DNA from: a candidate division Zixibacteria bacterium 4484_93 | Lineage (GTDB): Bacteria; UBP14; UBA6098; 4484-93 | Assembly: GCA_002085385.1 (NCBI GenBank) | Contig: NATO01000120.1 | Location: forward strand, 1 to 5,849 | DNA: 5,849 bases | Direction of reading: 5' to 3' | Shown: positions 1 to 5,849 of the stretch, in pieces | Position numbering within the stretch: the first letter of the stretch is position 1 | Layout: every line of letters begins with the position of its first letter | Position numbers and translations under genes: made by a program | Notes under the pieces: generated by a model | Databases searched by the model: none | The model's input: the letters and a program-made list of their open reading frames with translations, nothing else | Told to the model about the DNA's origin: nothing

Positions 1-2892
1 GATGATACCCCCATCGGTGATGCACTATGGAGACTCGACAATCTCTGGGCATTCGATATGCATCTCACATCAGCATTCTCACTCACGGGAGACCCAACCA
101 TAAGAAGATTCTCCACCGAGAGGAGAAAGCTCAACATCTCGCTTCTGCCGGAGGATATGCTACCGGGGGAGGATAGTATCAGTGTTCACATAACCGATGA
201 TACAGGAGAAGATGTTTCAGGAGCTTATGTAAGAATATTCGGTAATGGTGAAGAGCTATCATACGGTGTCACCGAGGGTAACGGGAGATTTTATACCACT
301 TTTAATCTTCCTTCGGGCAGGCTCTCCGTCGGTGCGTATGGGAATGGAGTATTCCCTGCTACAATCGAGAGACAGATACCGACCTCCACGGCGGATGTGC
401 AGATAACGGACATATCCTTCATCGATAGAGGCGGTGACAGAGACGGTATTCCAGACCCATACGAGGTTATCCGATTCGATGTGACAGTGGAGAACACAAT
501 CTCCGAGCCATCAGAGAGCCTCACGCTTTCTCTCTCTGCCAGCGATAACGCAGAGATGATAGATTCCGTTGAACAGCTTCTCCCACTTGCTCCAATGGAG
601 AGAAGAACTCTTACCAACGCATTTTCAATCCGCATTCCTGCCACCATCGGTGACCGGGATATGGTAACGGTGAGAGCCAGTCTAACAGGGTATGAAACTG
701 CTTTCTCGAGGGAGCTGAATTTAGTCTGCGGCAGTCCTGCTCCCGTCATATTCGACCTCGTCTGCGACACAACCTCGGGAGAGAGCAGTGAGTATATCTC
801 ATTTGCGATTCTCAACTCCGGCGGGGACAGGCTCGATTCTGCTTCGGCATCCATCGAGCCTATTGGGGGATATTTTTCTATCGCCTCCGGCTCGGTATAT
901 ATAGGAGATGTAGCCGAGGGAGAGATTGTTAGACTCGACTCCGCATTCACCGTTGAAAGACTCTCTGAATATCCACCGAACGCTCCTGCCTTTCTTCTTA
1001 CCATCACCGATGCAAGGGGACTCTCCTGGGAGAAAAGAGTTGACCTCACACCGCCTTCTTCCGCTATCACGGTTTCGAGAGATAATCTTTACAACAGGCT
1101 CGTTGTCCGCTGGGAAAGCTCCCCTCCCGATGATTTCCTGGGGTATCTCGTCTTCCGCCGGGCGGAAGGAGACAGTGAATACTCACTCTTGGCAGGTCAT
1201 CCAACCGTTCTCAACTGTTACATAGATAATACCCCGGACAATGAGGTTCTTTATGAGTATCGGATTGCAATGCTCGATTCCTCCGGGAACACTATCTATT
1301 CGGATGCACAGGAGGTCCCATCGTTTCTTGGAGCACAAACAGGATTCCCTGTCGGGATATCGGGCAAGGTGATAGGAAGCCCGGCGGTGTTCGACATAGA
1401 CGGGGATGGCAACAACGAGATAATCACCGGCACACTTGATGACAAAGTCTACATATTTAACGGGGACGGGACAGCTTTTTCCGCCTCACCGTTTGCGGAA
1501 TTCCCATCGGGGGCCAGGCCGGTGGGAATCTGGGCGTCACCAGCAGTAGCCGACCTAACAGGAGACGGAGAGCCGGAAATCCTTATCGTGTCCGGCACGC
1601 CATCCTGCGGCGTCTACCTCATCTCTCCTTCCGGGAGCATCCTTCTTCATAAGGCTGTCGGTAAAATGTTCATTGGAACACCGGCGGTCTTCGACCTTAA
1701 TGGAGACGGGATATCCGAGATTATTGTGGCTTCCACCGACAGACAGGTCTACATCTGGAGTGCAACAGGTGAGGGGTTCACAACAACCGATGGTTTCTTC
1801 GCGGGATGCGACAGAGACGATGAAGGATACCTTATCTCCTCTCCTGTGGTCGGCGATATAGACGGTGACGGTGAGCCTGAGATAATCCTCGCTGGGGGAA
1901 GAAATTCCTCTACCGGCAAGGGGCATCTCTATGTCTGGGACAAATTCGGCAACCCAAAGCCCGGCTTTCCTGTGGAGCTTGAAAACATTCCCAATTCAAC
2001 TCCACTACTCGCAGACCTGGACACTGACCCAACAACGCTTGAGATTGTCGTTGCTGACAACTCCAGGTGGGTCTATAGAATAAACCATAGCGGCGAGATT
2101 TATGTGTGGGGACAGGTAGGTAGATGGTCCGAATACGGACTAAACTCGTTCTCCGCAGCAGACCTCACAGGAGACGGAGAAATGGAGATTGTGGCTGACG
2201 CCATCAACAGGATATATATCTGGCACCCTGATGGGACACCATTCCCTGGTTCTCCTCTCGTCAAGCCATTCTCGTCCAGCAACACATACTACCCTGTCCT
2301 CGCAGATATTGACTCCGATAGCAGAAAGGAGATTATCGTCGGTAGCGATGATGGATATATCTACGCATTTAATACCGATGGCTCTCTCTGCGATTTTTTC
2401 CCCGTGAAATCCGGCGTTACAAACAGCCAGCTGACCGTGGACGATGTAGATGGCGATGGAAAACTGGAGATTATCGCCGGCTCCTGGGATGACTCGCTTT
2501 TCATCTGGAGAATGGCAGGCTCGACCGTATCCAGCGACAACAATCTAACATTCAAAGGGAATTACAAAAGAACAGGCAGTTACGGAGACGAACTTGCAGT
2601 CTCAATAGGGAAACAGGAAGATACTACCCCGATATTCGAGATAACAGGATGCTACCCGAACCCGTTCAACTCGCAGGCTACCATAAGATTCACAGCGGAC
2701 AGAAACAGTCTATACTCCTTTGAGCTCTACAATATCCTCGGGGAGAAGCTCGAATCGAGAAAGCTTGGGAAATTGGCAGAAGGTGAGCATTCCATCCAGA
2801 TAGACGGCGACAAACTGCCCTCAGGGGTCTATCTCTACGAGATTAAGCGGGAGAACGATTCCCGCCCGGGGAAATTGACCCTCATCAGATGA
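1..2892 (+). CDS. C-terminal part of a secreted modular protein, probably a gingipain-like (C25) peptidase, with Fn3, FG-GAP propeller and T9SS-type sorting domain (5' partial)
   Basis: The frame is open from base 1, so the ATG at 58 is internal and the true start lies off the left edge. Residue numbers here count that ATG as 1. The first stretch contains IGDALWR and then FSLTGDPTIRRF (7-18), which resembles the conserved end of C25 catalytic domains. The catalytic His/Cys would lie outside, so peptidase identity is inference. An Ig-like module with VSGAYVRIF follows (about 20-108), then CARDB-like beta domains (about 112-330; DRDGIPDPYE at 127-136), an Fn3 domain (about 331-422), an FG-GAP/VCBS propeller (about 437-830) and a C-terminal domain (about 857-944) with YPNPFN (866-871), LPSGVYLYEIK (920-930) and a basic end. 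Tails of this type direct proteins through type IX secretion in Bacteroidota, and related tails are common in candidate phyla. The product is therefore probably exported to the cell surface or medium. It could instead be a non-catalytic surface adhesin. Confidence 0.82.
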   Translation, partial: DDTPIGDALWRLDNLWAFDMHLTSAFSLTGDPTIRRFSTERRKLNISLLPEDMLPGEDSISVHITDDTGEDVSGAYVRIFGNGEELSYGVTEGNGRFYTTFNLPSGRLSVGAYGNGVFPATIERQIPTSTADVQITDISFIDRGGDRDGIPDPYEVIRFDVTVENTISEPSESLTLSLSASDNAEMIDSVEQLLPLAPMERRTLTNAFSIRIPATIGDRDMVTVRASLTGYETAFSRELNLVCGSPAPVIFDLVCDTTSGESSEYISFAILNSGGDRLDSASASIEPIGGYFSIASGSVYIGDVAEGEIVRLDSAFTVERLSEYPPNAPAFLLTITDARGLSWEKRVDLTPPSSAITVSRDNLYNRLVVRWESSPPDDFLGYLVFRRAEGDSEYSLLAGHPTVLNCYIDNTPDNEVLYEYRIAMLDSSGNTIYSDAQEVPSFLGAQTGFPVGISGKVIGSPAVFDIDGDGNNEIITGTLDDKVYIFNGDGTAFSASPFAEFPSGARPVGIWASPAVADLTGDGEPEILIVSGTPSCGVYLISPSGSILLHKAVGKMFIGTPAVFDLNGDGISEIIVASTDRQVYIWSATGEGFTTTDGFFAGCDRDDEGYLISSPVVGDIDGDGEPEIILAGGRNSSTGKGHLYVWDKFGNPKPGFPVELENIPNSTPLLADLDTDPTTLEIVVADNSRWVYRINHSGEIYVWGQVGRWSEYGLNSFSAADLTGDGEMEIVADAINRIYIWHPDGTPFPGSPLVKPFSSSNTYYPVLADIDSDSRKEIIVGSDDGYIYAFNTDGSLCDFFPVKSGVTNSQLTVDDVDGDGKLEIIAGSWDDSLFIWRMAGSTVSSDNNLTFKGNYKRTGSYGDELAVSIGKQEDTTPIFEITGCYPNPFNSQATIRFTADRNSLYSFELYNILGEKLESRKLGKLAEGEHSIQIDGDKLPSGVYLYEIKRENDSRPGKLTLIR
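1393..2475 (+). repeat. Eight tandem FG-GAP/VCBS-type calcium-loop repeats (beta-propeller) inside the secreted protein gene
   Basis: Eight motifs recur every 47-53 residues, at residues 446 (DIDGDGNNEI), 499 (DLTGDGEPEI), 547 (DLNGDGISEI), 600 (DIDGDGEPEI), 653 (DLDTDPTTLEI), 702 (DLTGDGEMEI), 750 (DIDSDSRKEI) and 797 (DVDGDGKLEI), numbered from the ATG at 58. Each is followed by a strand pattern such as KVYIFNGDG or RQVYIWSATG. In FG-GAP and VCBS repeats the Asp-rich loop binds calcium, and the units close into a beta-propeller. The motifs at 653 and 750 have lost the Gly of the loop and may bind calcium poorly. Eight motifs suggest seven or eight blades; the exact number cannot be settled from sequence alone. 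Confidence 0.85.
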
Positions 2893-2929
2893 CACTCACA
2901 CCGACGCTGGAACGACTTACAATATACCC

Positions 2930-2957
2930 TTGATTTATCACACAAATTTTGTATATT
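2930..2957 (+). promoter_or_regulatory. Candidate sigma70-type promoter for the PHP phosphatase operon
   Basis: TTGATT (2930-2935) and TATATT (2952-2957) are separated by 16 bp in the only sizeable gap of the window (2893-2966). Transcription would be expected to start about 7 bases after the -10 box, near 2964, only 3 bases before the ATG at 2967. There is no Shine-Dalgarno sequence upstream of that ATG, which fits a leaderless or nearly leaderless mRNA. No terminator hairpin with a T-run is seen between the stop at 2892 and this site, so read-through from the upstream gene remains possible. The promoter consensus of this lineage is unknown, and AT-rich gaps produce such boxes by chance. Confidence 0.4.
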
Positions 2958-2966
2958 AAACCTCTT

Positions 2967-3794
2967 ATGAAGCTCATCGATTATCATATCCATCCTGACT
3001 TCTCGCAGGATGCAACAGGCAGTATCTTCGAGTTTGTGGAAAGTGCAATCGCCAAGGGGCTATCCTCAATCGCCTTCACAACGCACATAGACCTGAACCC
3101 AAAGAGGATAGCACTCGACCGCTTTATAAGAACAGACGGGAGACTTTCCTTCCTATCCGAGGAAAATTTCCAGCAATACATAGACAAAATAGAGGAGGCT
3201 CGCATCCGCTTTTCCGACAGAATCGATATAATGAGAGGAGCGGAGCTTAGCTATGGCAAGAGCTTCGAGAGCGAGATTGCAAATTTCCTCTCTCGTTTCA
3301 AACTTGACTTCGTCATCGGCTCTATTCATTGCCTCGAGAATATCGCGGTAACATCCTCGTTCGAGGCACCGATATACTTTGCTACCCACACACTAACCGA
3401 GCTTGCCGACAGCTATTTTCAAGCACTCTACGAGCTTATCGACTCCGGGCTCTTCGACACCGTCGGGCACATCGACGGATACAAGAAGTATGCAACCTCA
3501 TACTATGGGAAGTCCATTTCAAAGATACACAAAGGGCGTATCGAGGAAATACTTTCACTTATGGAGGAAAAAGAAATCGGTATGGAGATAAATACCGCTG
3601 CATATCGCAAGGGACTGGGCGAATTCTACCCATCAGAGGATATTCTTGCTCTCGCCGGAAGGTTTGGGGTGCCTGTCAACTCGTTCGGCTCCGATGCCCA
3701 CAACCCCTCCGATGTTGGCTTTATGGTTGAAGATGCTATAATGCTGGCAAAAAGGCACAAACTAAACATAAAAACATACAGGAGGCAGAGATGA
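2967..3794 (+). CDS. PHP-family phosphatase, histidinol-phosphatase (HisJ/HisK) type
   Basis: The product is a 275-residue cytoplasmic PHP-domain protein, close to the usual length for PHP-type histidinol phosphatases (EC 3.1.3.15, histidinol phosphate to histidinol). The metal ligands expected of a PHP trinuclear site are all visible: HxH in DYHIHP (H7, H9), H40 in FTTHID, E93 in GAEL, H121 in GSIH, H168 in GHID, and D243/H245 in GSDAH. LFDTVGHID (162-170) and GMEINTAAYRKG (205-216) also fit the HisJ family. I chose ATG 2967, which gives the typical MKLIDYH start. A TTG at 2949 would add six residues but overlaps the candidate promoter, and neither start has a Shine-Dalgarno sequence. The stop overlaps the next gene by 4 bp (ATGA). 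No other his gene is visible, so the substrate is inferred from family resemblance, and a different phosphoester is possible. Confidence 0.85.
   Translation: MKLIDYHIHPDFSQDATGSIFEFVESAIAKGLSSIAFTTHIDLNPKRIALDRFIRTDGRLSFLSEENFQQYIDKIEEARIRFSDRIDIMRGAELSYGKSFESEIANFLSRFKLDFVIGSIHCLENIAVTSSFEAPIYFATHTLTELADSYFQALYELIDSGLFDTVGHIDGYKKYATSYYGKSISKIHKGRIEEILSLMEEKEIGMEINTAAYRKGLGEFYPSEDILALAGRFGVPVNSFGSDAHNPSDVGFMVEDAIMLAKRHKLNIKTYRRQR
3780..3785 (+). promoter_or_regulatory. Strong Shine-Dalgarno site for the first TPR lipoprotein
   Basis: AGGAGG lies 5 bases before ATG 3791, inside the last codons of the phosphatase gene. Together with the ATGA stop/start overlap it fixes this start and suggests translational coupling of the two genes. 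Confidence 0.85.
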
Positions 3795-4429
3795 AAAGAG
3801 CACTCGTTCTCGCCGCTTTTTTTCTGGGATTGATAATCAGCGGCTGCGCCACAGGACCATCACCCGAGGAGCTGGAGGCACAGAGAAAAGCTCAACAGGA
3901 AGCAGAAGCAAAGAAAAAAGCAGAGATAAAACAGCAAGTCCTGATAAACCTCTCCATCGGAAACGAACATTACAAGAACAAGGAATACAGGGATGCAATA
4001 GCCTCCTTCTCGAAGATAGTTCACGAGCTTGACCCAACCGAGAAGCGAGCCTGGAGGTATCTGGCAGATTCTTACTACAAGCTCGATGAGATTGACTCTG
4101 CCAAGGCAATTTACGAGGAGGCGATATCGCTCTTCCCGGACGAGTCTCCATTTTACTACGGGTTTGGATATATGATGGAACTGGAGAAGCAAGATTCAGT
4201 TGCTATGAGATATTACAGGAAAGCAGCAACGCTCGACTCGACCAATTATGTCGCTGCGGAGGCACTGGGAAGATTACACCTGAGAGCAGGTGCAATAGAT
4301 TCTGTAATATACTGGTATGAGAGGGCATCCTGCCTGGATTCCACAAATGTCGGATTATGGACGACCTCGCTCAGTGTCAGGCTCGGGCAGGGAACTACGA
4401 TGAGGCTATCTCAAAACTTGAGCAGATGA
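3791..4429 (+). CDS. TPR-repeat lipoprotein, N-terminal part of a frameshifted gene
   Basis: The product begins with a lipoprotein signal peptide: MKR, a hydrophobic stretch (4-16) and lipobox ISGC with the lipidated Cys at 19. Residue +2 is Ala, so under the E. coli Lol rule it would go to the outer membrane. A charged, Ala/Glu/Lys-rich segment likely to be helical or coiled coil follows (about 25-50). TPR units of exactly 34 residues occupy about 51-84, 85-118, 119-152 and 153-186. TPRs are helical hairpins that bind partner proteins. A fifth unit begins at 187 (NVGLW) but loses its TPR pattern after W190, and the last 22 residues up to the stop at 4429 look like out-of-frame translation. 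The matching half resumes in the -1 frame, so the real gene very probably runs 3791-4911, about 373 residues. No enzymatic domain is seen. The specific role and partner are unknown. Confidence 0.8.
   Translation: MKRALVLAAFFLGLIISGCATGPSPEELEAQRKAQQEAEAKKKAEIKQQVLINLSIGNEHYKNKEYRDAIASFSKIVHELDPTEKRAWRYLADSYYKLDEIDSAKAIYEEAISLFPDESPFYYGFGYMMELEKQDSVAMRYYRKAATLDSTNYVAAEALGRLHLRAGAIDSVIYWYERASCLDSTNVGLWTTSLSVRLGQGTTMRLSQNLSR
4352..4363 (+). other. Apparent -1 frameshift (one base missing) joining the two halves of the TPR lipoprotein
   Basis: The upstream frame reads GGA TTA TGG (Gly-Leu-Trp, 4352-4360), and the TPR pattern continues from GAC at 4360 in the other frame. Adding one G to the GG at 4359-4360 gives NVGLW-DDLAQCQARAGNYDEA, which places Trp, Leu, Ala, Gly, Tyr and Ala at TPR positions 4, 7, 8, 15, 17 and 20. 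The restored length, 1122 bases, is a whole number of codons. No X-XXY-YYZ slippery heptamer is present, so programmed slippage is unlikely. A sequencing or assembly error, or a real recent mutation, are the two likely explanations. Confidence 0.85.
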
Positions 4430-4911
4430 TAGCAAAAAACCCTGATGACCCGGAGGTGAACCACATCCTCGGCATCGCCTATATGGAAAAGGGAGACTAC
4501 TCTTCTGCTCTCAAATATATGAATAAAGCAAAGAAGCTGAACCCCGACAACCCGAAGATATACTGCGACATCGCAATGGTATATCTGAAAAAGAAGGATT
4601 ATACGAAAGCGGAGAAATTCGCCAATATCTCTCTTTCCAAGAAACCCAGATATGGATACGCCTATATCATCCTCGGCGAGGTGAAGGAGGCAAAAGCTCG
4701 TGAATCCGCGGGACCAAAAGGAGAACTAACATACAATGTAAAGCTCATCTTCGAGGAGGCTTACAACCTCTACAAAAAGGCTCTATCTGACCCTGACTGG
4801 TGCGAGCAGGCAAAACTGAAGATGAAATATATCAAGGACTACCTCCCCACAGAAGAAGAAAAACGAACATACGAGTTCCTCAAAAAGGGTAGAATGGATA
4901 CAGGAGAATAA
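4357..4911 (+). CDS. TPR-repeat lipoprotein, C-terminal part of the same frameshifted gene
   Basis: This half supplies the rest of the fifth TPR (AGNYDEAISKLEQMIAKNPDD) and further units beginning PEVNHILGIAY, PKIYCDIAMVY and GYAYIILGEV. The last is longer and less regular, with an insert around ARESAGPKGELTYN, and a charged helical tail follows, ending FLKKGRMDTGE. Using the restored numbering (about 373 residues), these units lie near 187-220, 221-254, 255-288 and 289-336. The ATG at 4357 is probably not a natural start: it has no well-placed Shine-Dalgarno sequence, sits in the middle of a TPR helix, and would give a protein with no signal peptide. If the shift is real, this half could be untranslated or made only by re-initiation. 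The stop is 1 base before the next gene. The tandem TPRs suggest a protein-binding scaffold on the periplasmic side of the envelope. Confidence 0.78.
   Translation: MDDLAQCQARAGNYDEAISKLEQMIAKNPDDPEVNHILGIAYMEKGDYSSALKYMNKAKKLNPDNPKIYCDIAMVYLKKKDYTKAEKFANISLSKKPRYGYAYIILGEVKEAKARESAGPKGELTYNVKLIFEEAYNLYKKALSDPDWCEQAKLKMKYIKDYLPTEEEKRTYEFLKKGRMDTGE
4902..4906 (+). promoter_or_regulatory. Shine-Dalgarno site supporting the TTG start of the second TPR lipoprotein
   Basis: AGGAG ends 6 bases before TTG 4913, within the last codons of the preceding gene. There is no ATG or GTG codon ahead of the signal peptide in this frame, so this site decides the start. Confidence 0.75.
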
Positions 4912-4912
4912 T

Positions 4913-5650
4913 TTGAGAGGGAAAGTATACTTTCTTGCCATATTTCTTCTGCTTGCCGGGTGCTGGAGTTCGCAGGAGGACAAGCTTCTCCGGGACGCCA
5001 AACCGTTCTACGATGCGGCGAGCACCGCATATCAGGAGAACCAAACCGACGAGGCACTCACAAATGTCCGCAAGGCAATCGAAATCTATCCAAACTATGT
5101 AAGGGCTCACATCCTCTATCAGGAGCTTATGCTCAAGGAGAACTCCACGCGCCAGCTTATAAGCGAGTATCACGCTCTCCTCGCCAAAAACCGCCAAAAT
5201 CCGCTTTACCACTATCTATATGGAAGGCTCCTGTCCGACCTTGATATGCAGTATGAGGAATACAAAAAGGCAGAGGACCTCGATGCAAACTTCCCCTGGG
5301 CACACTATGGACTTGGATGGGCATATTTCAAGAGGAAGCAATTCGATGAGGCAACTCAGGAGTTCGAGGAGGCAATTCGCACAGACCCGACCAACGCAAT
5401 GTTTTACAATAACCTCGGTGCAATCTACTTTTTTAAGGGGCAGTATGACGAGGCGATTCAGGAGCTTAAAAAAAGCGTCGAACTCGACCCCGATTATGCC
5501 ACACCATACCACAATCTCGCCTGGGCTTACTACAAAAAGGGCGACTTTAAGATGGCAGAGGATATGCTGGAAAAGTTCATAAACAGGGCACCAGCCGGCT
5601 CCACAAAGGATATCGCAAAGGAGAAACTGCTCCAGCTCAGAGGAAAATAA
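4913..5650 (+). CDS. TPR-repeat lipoprotein with TTG start
   Basis: The product is a 245-residue predicted lipoprotein. The signal peptide has MRGK, a hydrophobic core (5-15) and a canonical LAGC lipobox with Cys 17; residue +2 is Trp, so outer-membrane targeting is expected under the E. coli rule. Acidic residues follow soon after the Cys (QED at 21-23), loosely like the acidic surface-export signals of some Bacteroidota lipoproteins; that is speculative. TPR units lie at about 29-62, 63-97, a shortened one at 98-127, then 128-161 (AHYGLGWAYFKRKQFDEA), 162-195 (NNLGAIYFFKGQYDEAI) and 196-229 (HNLAWAYYKKGDFKMAE). The last three match the TPR consensus closely. It begins 1 base after the upstream TPR gene and ends 3 bases before the next, so it is probably co-transcribed. 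It has the same architecture as its upstream neighbour. No catalytic domain is visible, and a protein-binding envelope scaffold is the best guess. Confidence 0.85.
   Translation: MRGKVYFLAIFLLLAGCWSSQEDKLLRDAKPFYDAASTAYQENQTDEALTNVRKAIEIYPNYVRAHILYQELMLKENSTRQLISEYHALLAKNRQNPLYHYLYGRLLSDLDMQYEEYKKAEDLDANFPWAHYGLGWAYFKRKQFDEATQEFEEAIRTDPTNAMFYNNLGAIYFFKGQYDEAIQELKKSVELDPDYATPYHNLAWAYYKKGDFKMAEDMLEKFINRAPAGSTKDIAKEKLLQLRGK
5641..5644 (+). promoter_or_regulatory. Shine-Dalgarno-like site for the membrane protein gene
   Basis: AGGA, preceded by AG, lies 9 bases before ATG 5654 and overlaps the last codons of the second TPR lipoprotein. It supports ATG 5654 as the start of the gene that runs off the right edge. 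Confidence 0.5.
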
Positions 5651-5653
5651 GAT

Positions 5654-5849
5654 ATGCGGAAAAGATACCAGAATATTCTCGTTGCCTGGGTGATGTTGTA
5701 TCTGCTCATTCTGTTCCTCTTGTTCAACATATTCTTCCACTCACTATACAAGAAAATATCCTCAACGGTGGAGCAGGAACTATCATATAACCTCGCAACT
5801 ATCGCAAGGGTGTTGTCCTCGGACATAGACGGCGAGATATTCCGGTATG
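5654..5849 (+). CDS. N-terminus of a membrane-anchored protein, possibly a sensor histidine kinase (3' partial)
   Basis: The frame opens with MRKRYQN at ATG 5654 and stays open to the window edge, giving 65 visible residues. A basic N-terminus is followed by one strongly hydrophobic segment (about 8-28), a typical uncleaved signal anchor. After it comes a polar, helix-prone stretch (STVEQELSYNLATIARVLSS, 36-56) ending DIDGEIFRY. A short cytoplasmic tail, one membrane helix and an amphipathic helix entering an extracytoplasmic domain is the usual opening of bacterial sensor histidine kinases and of other single-pass receptors such as chemoreceptors or diguanylate cyclases. No kinase motif is inside the window, so the assignment is only a suggestion. 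The start lies 3 bases after the stop of the second TPR lipoprotein, so it is probably the last visible member of the same operon. Confidence 0.7.
   Translation, partial: MRKRYQNILVAWVMLYLLILFLLFNIFFHSLYKKISSTVEQELSYNLATIARVLSSDIDGEIFRY

Noticed and set aside
58..60. ATG at 58 as the real start of the large secreted protein
   Set aside because: The frame is open from base 1, the preceding residues (IGDALWR) continue the same domain, and there is no signal peptide after this ATG. It is an internal Met.
291..1070. Minus-strand open frame of about 260 codons opposite the secreted protein
   Set aside because: It is antisense to clear Ig/CARDB-like and Fn3 coding sequence, with low-complexity Ser/Leu/Pro content and no domain pattern.
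2847..2873. GC-rich hairpins near the end of the secreted protein gene (GCGGGA/TCCCGC and TTCCC/GGGAA)
   Set aside because: The stems are 5-6 bp, lie inside conserved C-terminal codons and have no T-run after them, so they do not make a convincing terminator.
2949..2966. TTG 2949 as the start of the PHP phosphatase
   Set aside because: It overlaps the candidate -10 box, has no Shine-Dalgarno sequence, and adds six residues ahead of the family-typical MKLIDYH start at 2967.
3329..3730. A + strand open frame of 133 codons inside the PHP gene
   Set aside because: The Arg/Cys-rich translation is a frame-shifted shadow of the PHP gene, whose metal motifs lie in the other frame.
4352..4363. Programmed -1 ribosomal frameshift
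   Set aside because: The junction lacks an X-XXY-YYZ heptamer, and I saw no obvious stimulatory stem or internal Shine-Dalgarno sequence next to it. A missing base explains the data more simply.
5216..5740. Long open frame on the minus strand opposite the second TPR lipoprotein
   Set aside because: It lies antisense to a well-supported TPR gene, is Cys/Leu/Val-rich with no recognisable domain, and is explained by the codon use of the + strand gene.
1..5849. tRNA, rRNA, CRISPR array, insertion sequence or attachment site
   Set aside because: Almost all bases lie in protein-coding frames. I saw no direct-repeat array, transposase, terminal inverted repeats or cloverleaf-like segment.

Overview
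The window reads as ordinary bacterial chromosome, probably from an uncultured Gram-negative lineage near the Fibrobacteres-Chlorobi-Bacteroidetes (FCB) group or a neighbouring candidate phylum. The first gene ends in a YPNPFN-type C-terminal domain like those associated with type IX secretion (T9SS) and carries a DxDGDG propeller. Two genes have classical lipobox signal peptides, which implies an envelope suited to lipoproteins. Codon use leans on AGA/AGG for Arg and ATA for Ile, and base composition looks even across the window. The taxonomic placement is inference.

Layout: all genes are on the + strand. (1) Positions 1-2892 are the 3' part of a large secreted modular protein. Its frame is open through the left edge, and the first visible residues resemble the end of a gingipain-like (peptidase family C25) catalytic domain. 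Ig/CARDB-like modules, an Fn3 domain, an eight-motif FG-GAP/VCBS propeller and the sorting domain follow. (2) A 74-bp gap holds a candidate promoter placed so that the next mRNA would be nearly leaderless. (3) Positions 2967-3794 encode a PHP phosphatase of the histidinol-phosphatase type with all expected metal ligands. (4) Positions 3791-4911 encode one TPR lipoprotein split into two reading frames by an apparent single-base deletion near 4358-4360. (5) Positions 4913-5650 encode a second TPR lipoprotein starting at TTG. (6) From 5654 to the right edge is the start of a membrane protein, possibly a sensor histidine kinase.

The last four genes overlap by 4 bp or sit 1-3 bp apart, and three have a Shine-Dalgarno sequence, so they look like one operon. 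A plausible but unproven reading is that the two envelope TPR lipoproteins scaffold protein assembly or report to the downstream membrane sensor, and that the phosphatase is a co-transcribed metabolic or signalling enzyme. I saw no RNA gene, CRISPR array, insertion sequence or clear terminator. I did not find convincing evidence of a new biological system. The points most worth a second look are the frameshift, the leaderless start and the gene grouping.
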